Shown here in pieces: positions 1-5,994 of a DNA stretch of 9,133 nucleotides. The notes beneath the pieces are model-generated. The model worked only from the letters and a program-made list of their open reading frames with translations. It was not told where the DNA came from and did not search any database. The DNA is from Bacteroidales bacterium (GTDB lineage: Bacteria > Bacteroidota > Bacteroidia > Bacteroidales > VadinHA17). Every line of letters starts with the position of its first letter. The first letter of the stretch is position 1. The translations under genes and the position numbers were made by a program. The stretch is taken from contig JAITVX010000174.1 in NCBI GenBank assembly GCA_031285575.1, forward strand, positions 1 to 9,133. The letters are read 5' to 3'.

Positions 1-195
1 GCGTGTAAACTAAACGTCGGCAGGCTACCAAGCGGACATTCCCATGGGGGAAGTACCATGCATTATGACTCAATTCTTTCGGAACCATACTCGCAAACAG
101 GTAAAATACACTATACACAGACCGGTCAAACTGTGCGGACATCCGCAAATGTAACAGCTTCCAAATGTCATCACGGCATTATGCCACAAAATTTG

Positions 196-265
196 GGGTG
201 GAAACTCGCAATGACGTGGGCTGGCGAATTTCATTCGCTATCCAAACCTATGCACTTTAGTGCAT
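196..265. repeat. Hairpin-rich intergenic repeat (REP-like)
   Basis: This stretch carries two near-adjacent perfect inverted repeats: GCGAAT/ATTCGC (224-229 and 233-238, loop of 3) and the 16-base palindrome ATGCACTTTAGTGCAT (250-265). Just before them, at about 206-216, the minus strand reads ACGTCATTGCGAG. That core recurs in many bacterial genomes as part of dispersed palindromic intergenic repeats, so I infer a non-coding dispersed repeat; the recurrence is from memory and was not searched. A 72-codon plus-strand reading frame (58-276) runs through it, but it looks like a chance translation of the repeat. No T-run follows the palindrome, so it is not a classical terminator. The alternative is a pair of operator-like sites. 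Confidence 0.45.
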
Positions 266-459
266 TAGTAATATAGTTTCAGAATAATTTGCCTTAATTT
301 TTCAGTCAAAACCGCGCTTATCTTTTCGGTTACGCGCTCAATGGTTCCTGAGTATGGCGATTTGTTTTTTATGTGTATAATGTCAATTGTCCAAATGCGA
401 CTTGGGCTTTCTTCGTAAAACAAGTGCCATTCCAGACACATGTCTTCCGCATCTAACAA
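265..459 (-). CDS. Doubtful small ORF, unrecognised
   Basis: This is a minus-strand frame of 64 codons from a TTG at 457-459 to a TAA at 265-267. The frame stays open only seven more codons upstream. The C-terminal half has an amphipathic look (roughly ERVTEKISAVLTEKLRQII) and the middle resembles a strand-rich segment, so it could be a fragment of a decayed gene. I recognise no domain. The start is non-ATG, no promoter box is obvious upstream on that strand, and the stop codon overlaps the edge of the palindromic repeat. A chance frame in an intergenic region is at least as likely. Confidence 0.2.
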   Translation of the reverse strand: MLDAEDMCLEWHLFYEESPSRIWTIDIIHIKNKSPYSGTIERVTEKISAVLTEKLRQIILKLYY

Positions 460-705
460 GTTTGTAAGAAACTTCTTTTATTATAATTTATATAACTGAC
501 TCAATTTTGGTGTACTTATGTTTCAGCCAACCATCGGCAGGTAGTAGATTCCTAACAGATACGCTGAAAAGTATTACAACTTCTCGCCATACAGTTCTGC
601 CCTCTATGAATTACTTCTTATTGTTTAACGGTATATCACGTTACACTTAACCGAACACTTACAATTTAATTTGATTTTAAGTCGATTAAAAAGCGATAAC
701 TAAAT
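460..705. other. Intergenic stretch with no visible feature
   Basis: No coding frame, RNA fold or repeat that I can support lies here. It is AT-rich and lies upstream of the promoter for the ribosome-maturation operon, so it may hold the 3' flank of a gene outside the window or a 5' regulatory region. Positions 1-195 are likewise empty apart from a short inverted repeat (GCGGA/TCCGC) near 136-147. Confidence 0.5.
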
Positions 706-739
706 TTTGCCGTTTTTACGAGGTCTTTTCGTACATTTG
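706..739 (+). promoter_or_regulatory. Bacteroidota-type promoter for rluB-era-der
   Basis: A -7 box TACATTTG (732-739) matches the TAnnTTTG consensus of Bacteroides primary-sigma promoters and is followed by CAGCG. A -33 TTTG lies at 706-709, 22 bases upstream, close to the usual spacing of about 19-21. Transcription would start near 745, giving a short 5' leader before the ATG at 759. It is the only convincing promoter in front of the operon, since the internal gaps are at most about 20 bases. Confidence 0.65.
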
Positions 740-758
740 CAGCGAAATAATATTTTTT

Positions 759-1505
759 ATGAAAAAGAGTAACGCCGCTCCGCTGCAGCCCGAAACAGTA
801 AGGCTCAACAGATTCATCTCGAACAGCGGCCTCTGTTCGAGAAGAGAAGCCGACGAACACATAAGGGAAGGACTGATATCGGTAAACGGCACTGTTGTTA
901 CCGACCTTGCAACAAAAGTATCGCTCAGAGACGACGTAAGGTATAAAAACAAACGGCTGACAGCCGAAAAAAAGGTTTACATACTGATGAACAAGCCCAA
1001 AGACTATGTTACAACCGTTAAAGACCCCCATGCCGAACGCACGGTGCTCGACCTTTTGGGCCCCGGCCTCAGGGAAAGGGTGTATCCCGTTGGCCGGCTC
1101 GACAAGGCTACAACAGGAGTGCTGCTGCTTACCAACGACGGCGAACTTACGGGCAAACTAACGCATCCCAAATATAAAAGGCGTAAGATATACCACGTGT
1201 TTCTCGACAGGTCTGTGACTAAGGGCGACCTTGTGAAACTGACCGAAGGCCTCGACATCGACGGCGAAACGGTAGCCGCCGATGCAGTTTCGTATGCCGA
1301 TGCCGAAGACAAAACACAGATAGGCATAGAGTTGCACTCGGGACAGAACAGGATTGTGCGGCGCCTGTTTGAACACCTCGGATACAGGATAAGGAAACTC
1401 GACAGAGTATATTTTGCCGGCCTAACCAAAAAGAATGTACAGCGAGGCAAGTGGCGTTTCCTGAATGAAAAGGAAATAGTAATGCTGAAACGTGGTATCT
1501 TCTGA
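759..1505 (+). CDS. rluB: RluB/RsuA-family rRNA pseudouridine synthase
   Basis: The 248-residue product belongs to the RsuA/RluB/RluE/RluF family, which converts a specific uridine of rRNA to pseudouridine. An N-terminal S4 RNA-binding domain (about residues 14-60, with LNRFISNSGLCSRREAD) is followed by the catalytic domain. The family signature GRLDKATTGVLLLTNDGEL sits at 112-130, with D115 the expected catalytic aspartate. The later motif GQNRIVRRLFEHLGY (195-209) is the usual RsuA-family C-terminal signature. Length fits the family. RluB (23S rRNA, modification of U2605 in E. coli) is the likeliest specificity because Bacteroidota usually annotate this member so, but RsuA or RluF specificity cannot be excluded. 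The ATG at 759 follows the promoter by about 20 bases and precedes the S4 domain sensibly. The stop is one base before the era start, so the genes are almost certainly co-transcribed. Confidence 0.9.
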   Translation: MKKSNAAPLQPETVRLNRFISNSGLCSRREADEHIREGLISVNGTVVTDLATKVSLRDDVRYKNKRLTAEKKVYILMNKPKDYVTTVKDPHAERTVLDLLGPGLRERVYPVGRLDKATTGVLLLTNDGELTGKLTHPKYKRRKIYHVFLDRSVTKGDLVKLTEGLDIDGETVAADAVSYADAEDKTQIGIELHSGQNRIVRRLFEHLGYRIRKLDRVYFAGLTKKNVQRGKWRFLNEKEIVMLKRGIF

Positions 1506-1506
1506 T

Positions 1507-2397
1507 ATGGAACAGAAACCGGCACACAAATCGGGGTTCGTGAACATACTCGGAAACCCCAACGTAGGAAAATCTACCATAATGAACGCCCTTGTAGGCG
1601 AAAAGCTTTCAATAATAACAGCCAAGGCACAGACTACCCGCCACCGCATAATGGGCATCGTTAACGGCGACGACTTCCAGATAGTATATTCCGACACTCC
1701 GGGAATACTGAAACCCGAATACCGGATGCAGGAAACAATGATGGGCTTCGTAAATCTTGCGCTTACCGACGCCGACATGATTGTTTACGTTACCGACACC
1801 GTGGAAAAGTTGGCACACAAAGGCGAATACATCAAAAAAATAAAAGAAGCCAGCGTTCCCGTGATAGCGGTAATAAACAAGATAGATCTTTCTAACCAGA
1901 GCGAACTGGAAACAATAGTTGAAACATGGCGCGAATGTTTTCCAGCGTCGCCCGTTATACCCGTGTCGGCACTGCAGAAATTCAACCTCGACGCGCTTCT
2001 CAATACAATACTGTCGAAACTGCCCGAAGGCGAGCCATGGTTCCCTAAAGACCAGCTTACCGACAAGGTTGAACGGTTTTTTGCCTCGGAAATACTGCGC
2101 GAGAAGATACTCCTTAACTATCAGAAGGAAATACCCTATTCGGTTGAAATAGAAATTGAAAGTTTCAAGGAAGAAAAAGCGCTTATAAGAATCGGAGCCA
2201 TAATACACGTGGCACGTCAGAGCCAGAAAGGAATAATAATAGGCCACAAAGGCTCCATGCTGAAAAAAACAGCAACCGAAGCGCGTAAAGACATGGAACT
2301 GTTCTTTAATAAAAAAATATTTCTTGAAGTCTTCGTGAAAGTATCGAAAGACTGGAGAGACAAACCCATAATGCTGAAAAAATTTGGATATAACTAA
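1507..2397 (+). CDS. era: GTPase Era
   Basis: Era is a GTPase that binds the 3' end of 16S rRNA and helps 30S subunit maturation. The 296-residue product has an N-terminal G domain with G1 GNPNVGKS (16-23), the switch region AKAQTTRHR (39-47), G3 DTPG (63-66), G4 NKID (124-127) and G5 SAL (154-156). A C-terminal KH RNA-binding domain follows at about 200-285, with the GxxG loop GHKG at 246-249. All key residues are present and length is normal. I take the ATG at 1507, one base after the rluB stop; a GTG at 1492 in the same frame would add five residues overlapping rluB and is less likely. Asparagine replaces the usual arginine in G1 (GRPNVGKS), which I regard as ordinary variation. Confidence 0.95.
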   Translation: MEQKPAHKSGFVNILGNPNVGKSTIMNALVGEKLSIITAKAQTTRHRIMGIVNGDDFQIVYSDTPGILKPEYRMQETMMGFVNLALTDADMIVYVTDTVEKLAHKGEYIKKIKEASVPVIAVINKIDLSNQSELETIVETWRECFPASPVIPVSALQKFNLDALLNTILSKLPEGEPWFPKDQLTDKVERFFASEILREKILLNYQKEIPYSVEIEIESFKEEKALIRIGAIIHVARQSQKGIIIGHKGSMLKKTATEARKDMELFFNKKIFLEVFVKVSKDWRDKPIMLKKFGYN

Positions 2398-2415
2398 ACA
2401 AACACACACACTGAA

Positions 2416-3720
2416 ATGAGCGGAATAGTAGCAATAGTAGGCAGGCCAAACGTAGGGAAATCGACACTTTTCAACAGGCTCACCGATTCGCGTGACGCAA
2501 TAGTAGATGAAACAAGCGGCGTTACCCGCGATCGCAACTACGGCACTTCAACATGGAACGGCGTCAACTTCTCGGTAATAGACACCGGCGGTTACGTCGA
2601 TAACTCCGACGACATATTTGAAGAAGAAATAAACAAGCAGGTCATACTTGCAATGGAAGAGTCGGACGTAATACTGTTTGTGGTTGACGTTACCTCCGGC
2701 ATACACGACCTCGACGGCACCGTTGCAATGCTGCTGCGTAAAAGTCCCAGGAAAGCAATACTCGCAGTAAACAAAGTCGATAACAGCGAACGCATGTTTG
2801 AGACCGCCGAATTTTACAGGCTCGGCCTCGGCGACTGTTTCCCCATAAGCTCGATAAACGGCAGCGGAACCGGCGACCTGCTCGACGAAATAGTCAGAAA
2901 CCTCCCCGCATCACCCGACGACGAACCTACAGAACTCCCACGCATAGCCATTGTAGGCAGACCAAACGTAGGCAAATCGTCGCTGGTAAACGCACTGCTC
3001 GGAACGGAGCGCAACATAGTTACACCGATAGCCGGCACAACACGCGACTCGATATACACGCGATACAATAAATACAAGCACGACTTCATGCTTGTAGATA
3101 CGGCCGGGCTGAGGAAAAAATCGAAAGTGAACGAAAACATCGAGTTCTACTCCGTAATGCGTGCCGTACGTACAATCGAAAACTCCGACATATCGCTTCT
3201 GCTGATAGATGCAACCCGCGGGATTGAAGCACAGGACATGAATATCATATCGCTGATACTTAAAAACAACAAAGGCATGATAGTCCTTGTAAACAAATGG
3301 GATTTGGTTGAAAAAGACACAAACACAACCGTCGCGTTTGAAAGAGCAATAAAGGAACGCACCGCCCCATTCACCGACTACCCGGTGCTCTTCATCTCGG
3401 CCACCGGCAAACAGCGGATACACAAGATACTCGACCTTATAGAGAAAGTGAATGAAAACCGCAAGCGGAAAATAAGCGCATCGAAACTGAACGACATAAT
3501 GCTGCCCATAATACAGAACAACCCGCCGCCGGCCACAAAAGGCAAACAGATAAGAATAAAGTACGTAACACAACTGCCTGTTTACGCTCCGGCATTTGCA
3601 CTTTTCTGCAACCTGCCGCAATACGTAAAGGAACCATATAAAAGGTTTATAGAAAACAGGCTTCGCGAACAGTTCGACTTTGCAGGAGTGCCTATAAGAA
3701 TATTCTTCAGGAAAAAGTAA
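2416..3720 (+). CDS. der: Ribosome biogenesis GTPase Der (EngA)
   Basis: Der is the tandem-GTPase protein needed for 50S subunit assembly. The 434-residue product has two G domains. The first has GRPNVGKS (9-16), DTGG (56-59) and NKVD (119-122). The second has GRPNVGKS (181-188), DTAG (228-231) and NKWD (293-296), with SAT at 328-330 as its G5. A KH-like domain (about 350-434) closes the protein and ends in the basic tail FFRKK. Length and every nucleotide-binding motif are typical, so it should be functional. The ATG at 2416 lies 18 bases after era and begins immediately before the first G1 loop, as in other Der proteins. Adjacent era and der fit a shared ribosome-maturation operon. Confidence 0.96.
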   Translation: MSGIVAIVGRPNVGKSTLFNRLTDSRDAIVDETSGVTRDRNYGTSTWNGVNFSVIDTGGYVDNSDDIFEEEINKQVILAMEESDVILFVVDVTSGIHDLDGTVAMLLRKSPRKAILAVNKVDNSERMFETAEFYRLGLGDCFPISSINGSGTGDLLDEIVRNLPASPDDEPTELPRIAIVGRPNVGKSSLVNALLGTERNIVTPIAGTTRDSIYTRYNKYKHDFMLVDTAGLRKKSKVNENIEFYSVMRAVRTIENSDISLLLIDATRGIEAQDMNIISLILKNNKGMIVLVNKWDLVEKDTNTTVAFERAIKERTAPFTDYPVLFISATGKQRIHKILDLIEKVNENRKRKISASKLNDIMLPIIQNNPPPATKGKQIRIKYVTQLPVYAPAFALFCNLPQYVKEPYKRFIENRLREQFDFAGVPIRIFFRKK

Positions 3721-3730
3721 AAAACATGCA

Positions 3731-4252
3731 ATGAAAAAGACAAACCTCTCGCTAATCATTACCGCAGCCATAGTGCTAAGTACGGCATGCTTTAAGATTG
3801 AACCTGCGTCGGTAACGCCCGCCATAGAATTTGTCAGCTTTGAGATATTCGACACAACCGACATTCTTCAAAACCAGTCGAAAGCCGGCCGGCTGAAATT
3901 CCGGTTTGAAGACGGCGACGGCGACATAGGCCTTGCAGCAACCGACATTGCCGACACAACCAACCTCAAACTATCCCTTTACCGTAAAACAGGCGGCACA
4001 ATGCAACCCGTTGCCGATACCCTCGACCCGCTGCTGCCATACCGCGCCTACCGCATACCCGACCTGGAACAAGCCGGCAGCAACAAAGTACTAAAAGGCG
4101 AAATTACAATCTCGATAATCTACCAGTCATACAGCACAGACGACACCATAAAATACAGTTTCTTTATCACCGACCAGGCCGGCAACACAAGCAACACCGA
4201 AGAAACTGCCGAAATAACCGTATCTGAAAACAATGTTTACACCAAGCAGTAG
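3731..4252 (+). CDS. Lipoprotein of unknown function
   Basis: The 173-residue product starts with a lipoprotein signal peptide: lysines at 2-3, a hydrophobic core, and the lipobox LSTAC with C20 as the lipidated cysteine. It is therefore expected to be membrane-anchored and exported. The mature part looks beta-rich. It contains a DGDGDIG stretch (61-67), an Asp-rich loop of the kind seen in extracellular Bacteroidota proteins and possibly metal-binding, and near the C-terminus FFITDQAGNTSN, which resembles a last strand of an Ig-like sandwich. I recognise no named domain and assign no function. It begins 10 bases after der and is probably the fourth gene of the same transcript. In related genomes a PorT-like barrel gene often seems to follow such a lipoprotein, which fits the remnant found next to it; that is from memory. 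Confidence 0.8.
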   Translation: MKKTNLSLIITAAIVLSTACFKIEPASVTPAIEFVSFEIFDTTDILQNQSKAGRLKFRFEDGDGDIGLAATDIADTTNLKLSLYRKTGGTMQPVADTLDPLLPYRAYRIPDLEQAGSNKVLKGEITISIIYQSYSTDDTIKYSFFITDQAGNTSNTEETAEITVSENNVYTKQ

Positions 4253-4272
4253 AACTTATTAAAAACCTGATA

Positions 4273-4407
4273 ATGAAAATAATAAAATTCATATTAGTGT
4301 TTATTTCTTTATGTTGTGGCACTGAAATTCTGTATGCCCAAAGCGAAAAGAAAAATTACATTGGCGTTCGTATTGCATATGGAACATGCTATTATTCTAT
4401 TTGTTGA
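4273..4407 (+). pseudogene. 5' remnant of a PorT-like outer-membrane barrel gene
   Basis: An ATG at 4273, 20 bases after the lipoprotein stop, opens a 44-codon frame. Residues 1-23 form a classic signal peptide (MKIIKF, a hydrophobic core, then LYAQ). The mature part reads SEKKNYIGVRIAYGTCYYSIC and stops. The start NYIGVRIAYG is the typical first strand of small PorT-family beta-barrels in Bacteroidota, which are normally about 200 residues, so most of the protein is missing. Similarity to the barrel family seems to end near base 4401, where the sequence turns into the reverse of a pentapeptide-repeat gene. I read this as a gene cut off by an insertion or deletion. No 3' part is visible anywhere in the window. 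A genuine 44-residue secreted peptide is possible but less likely. Confidence 0.6.
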
Positions 4408-4492
4408 AGGTACAGTCTTCGTATTCGCCCTTCGGTAACCCGTTTTGGGTGAAATTTTTCCTGTCGAAAGTGTTGCCATGTGTACAGGTCAT
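4397..4492 (-). pseudogene. 5' remnant of a pentapeptide-repeat protein gene
   Basis: On the minus strand an ATG at 4490-4492 opens 31 codons. The product contains NTFDRKNFTQNGLPKGEYED followed by CTFNK, then a TAG at 4397-4399. The pattern TF-x-x-x-(D/N)F-x-x-x-x-L-x-KGEYE-x-CTF is how many Bacteroidota pentapeptide-repeat proteins begin, leading into a right-handed quadrilateral helix of C-x-F repeats. Only the start is left; a full protein is usually around 180-200 residues. The frame breaks off exactly where the PorT-like remnant ends, so both genes were cut at one junction, around 4399-4403. A frame extension upstream of the ATG (to 4777) has no protein character and contains the likely promoter, so I exclude it. 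Confidence 0.55.
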
Positions 4493-4521
4493 CGTATCGG
4501 TATTTGGGTTTATCGGCGGTG

Positions 4522-4529
4522 CAAATATA
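4522..4529 (-). promoter_or_regulatory. Likely promoter box of the pentapeptide-repeat remnant
   Basis: The minus strand reads TATATTTG followed by C here, a full match to the Bacteroidota -7 consensus TAnnTTTG. It sits about 29 bases upstream of the remnant's ATG, a normal leader distance. I see no clear -33 TTTG at the expected spacing. If still active, it would transcribe toward the PorT-like remnant, against the lipoprotein operon. Confidence 0.4.
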
Positions 4530-4627
4530 GGTGGTTTTGAGTTGTTTTCCGTACAGCTGCTTATTAATTTTGCAGTACTCCGGCTTTGTTTTATTTGACG
4601 ATTTAACGGGTATAAGAAAGAATGTTG

Positions 4628-4635
4628 TAAGTTTG
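4628..4635 (+). promoter_or_regulatory. Candidate promoter box for the smORF-NA37 pair
   Basis: TAAGTTTG, followed by CAGG, matches the -7 consensus TAnnTTTG. No TTTG occurs at the normal -33 distance (the nearest, 4594-4597, is 30 bases away), so the call rests on one box. Transcription would start around 4640, leaving a very short leader before the small ORF at 4644 and about 90 bases before the NA37 gene. Confidence 0.35.
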
Positions 4636-4643
4636 CAGGCCAG

Positions 4644-4736
4644 ATGTCAATGGCAGACAAGGAAACTGTTAAAATTGAAGGATTGATTTTTCTTATTATT
4701 CCCGTGCATTTGGAGCAAAATAATGAATTGATATGA
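4644..4736 (+). CDS. Small ORF overlapping the NA37 gene
   Basis: An ATG at 4644 opens 30 codons that end in TGA at 4734-4736. Its last base pair of codons overlaps the ATG of the next gene as ATGA (4733-4736), the arrangement typical of translationally coupled genes. The peptide begins MSMADKETVKIEG and continues with a hydrophobic run LIFLIIPV before an acidic tail, so it could be a small membrane-associated or amphipathic peptide. I know no family for it. An alternative start is the second ATG at 4650. The candidate promoter box just upstream would place this ORF first on the transcript. It could also be a chance frame or the tail of an older gene. Confidence 0.35.
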   Translation: MSMADKETVKIEGLIFLIIPVHLEQNNELI

Positions 4737-5773
4737 TACAGTGTTACGATACAAAAATAAGAGATGTTGCAGTACATTTTGTCGGAAACAAAAGTAACGA
4801 TGCAATTGTCAGATGTTCAAAATCGCTGTTGACAACAAATGAAGATATTGATTATGTTCTGACAGATTATTTTCTCAAACCATTTCTCAAAACAGAAGAA
4901 CAGTATCAGTTTTTCCACGATACCAATCTTAAATACAACGAAGTATTAAATTATGTTTCTGAGGTTTTCGATAACCCCGAATCTCTTTTGCAACAATCAA
5001 TAAACCTTGCAAGGCATTTGTATGAACAAAGCGCCCATCCCAAAATCAAAGGCGGCGAGTTTTACACCGTATATTTCAAAGACTGCATTATTGACGGCGA
5101 AACCGCTGATGCTGTCGGACTGTTCAAGTCGGAAAACAAAGACACATTTCTAAAAGTATTCCCGCAAGGCGAAGGCTTTGAAATTGAGAGCGAGAAAGGA
5201 ATCAATATCAATAAATTAGACAAAGGGTGTTTGATTTTCAATACAGAACGCGAAAATGGATATATCGTTGCGGTGGTAGATAATACAAATAAAGGCGTTG
5301 AGGCACAGTATTGGACAGACGATTTTCTGAATATTCGCCAGCGAAAAGATGAATACTACAATACACAAAATTTGCTGTCGCTTTGCAAAAACTTTGTCAG
5401 AAACGAATTGCCGCAGCAGTTTGATGTCAGCAAAGCCGACCAGATAGATTTATTGAACAGGTCGGTGCAGTTTTTCAGGGAAAAAGACAATTTCAACCTC
5501 TCGGAATTTGCCAGCGAAGTAATTGCACAGCCAGATGTAATAGAAAAATTCAATCAATACAAATCTTCCTACGCGCAGGAATACGAAGTGGACTTTGCCG
5601 ATAATTTTACAATATCCGACAGCGCCGTAAAAAAGCAGGCCCGCGTGCTGAAAAGCGTAATAAAACTCGACAAAAATGTTCATATCTATATTCACGGAAA
5701 CCGTGAAGTGGTTGAACAGGGTGAAGACGGCAAAGGAAAATATTACAAAATTTATTATAAGGAAGAATTCTAA
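4733..5773 (+). CDS. Nucleoid-associated protein, NA37/NdpA family
   Basis: The 346-residue product belongs to the 37-kDa nucleoid-associated protein family (PF04245; E. coli YejK/NdpA), DNA-associated proteins of poorly known role. The N-terminus has the family's pattern AVHFVGNKSND, then SK and YFLKPF. The centre has the more conserved block GGEFYTVYFKDCIIDG with ADAVGLFKSENKDTFLKV (about 103-140), followed by a GCLIFNTERENGYIVAVVD strand pair. The C-terminal part is helical and charged, ending in HIYIHGNREVVEQ and a short basic-acidic tail. Length matches the family, so the gene looks intact. The ATG at 4733 overlaps the stop of the preceding small ORF. It is AT-richer than the era-der block and lies inside a region of gene debris, so it was probably acquired horizontally. 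A link to phage defence is only an inference from the neighbours. Confidence 0.82.
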   Translation: MIQCYDTKIRDVAVHFVGNKSNDAIVRCSKSLLTTNEDIDYVLTDYFLKPFLKTEEQYQFFHDTNLKYNEVLNYVSEVFDNPESLLQQSINLARHLYEQSAHPKIKGGEFYTVYFKDCIIDGETADAVGLFKSENKDTFLKVFPQGEGFEIESEKGININKLDKGCLIFNTERENGYIVAVVDNTNKGVEAQYWTDDFLNIRQRKDEYYNTQNLLSLCKNFVRNELPQQFDVSKADQIDLLNRSVQFFREKDNFNLSEFASEVIAQPDVIEKFNQYKSSYAQEYEVDFADNFTISDSAVKKQARVLKSVIKLDKNVHIYIHGNREVVEQGEDGKGKYYKIYYKEEF

Positions 5774-5899
5774 CCATGCCTGACTATAAAAGTCAATATA
5801 TCCGCTATATGTACGACAGTCATTGTCCGTTTTTTGACGGTCAGGATGTCATACTTATATATTGCAAGGTTGATAAACAACGAAGTATCAATGATATAT

Positions 5900-5983
5900 A
5901 TGGCCGACACCGAAATAGACCGGCTGGTGTATGTGCTGTACGGATTGACGCGGGAGGAGATAACTATAATAGAAAACAATTAA
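5900..5983 (+). pseudogene. C-terminal scrap of a type II restriction-modification enzyme
   Basis: In the 221-base gap between the NA37 and KAP genes, one frame encodes ADTEIDRLVYVLYGLTREEI followed by TIIENN and a TAA at 5981-5983. The string EIDRLVY-x-LYGLT-x-EEI-x-I(I/V)E is the very end of many Eco57I/type IIG methyltransferase-nucleases, the tail that follows the TaqI-like specificity domain. The frame stays open upstream to the NA37 stop, but residues before about 5897 do not resemble that family. The rest of the enzyme, normally many hundreds of residues, is absent. I therefore call a 3' remnant left by a deletion. The recognition rests on a memorised motif of about 20 residues. A different 70-codon frame over 5776-5988 is a shadow. 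Confidence 0.6.
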
Positions 5984-5994
5984 AATAAAATGCC

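Noticed and set aside
58..276. A 72-codon plus-strand frame at the left end.
   Set aside because: It runs through the two hairpins and the repeat-like core; the peptide has no protein character and looks like translated repeat.
1492..1506. A GTG start for Era five codons upstream.
   Set aside because: It overlaps the rluB end, while the ATG at 1507 gives the normal Era N-terminus one base after the rluB stop.
4397..4777. A 126-codon minus-strand frame covering the pentapeptide remnant and beyond.
   Set aside because: Only the last 31 codons resemble a protein; the upstream part contains the likely promoter and overlaps the small ORF and NA37 start.
5776..5988. A 70-codon plus-strand frame between the NA37 and KAP genes.
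   Set aside because: The recognisable restriction-enzyme tail lies in another frame over the same bases, and this frame shows no motif.
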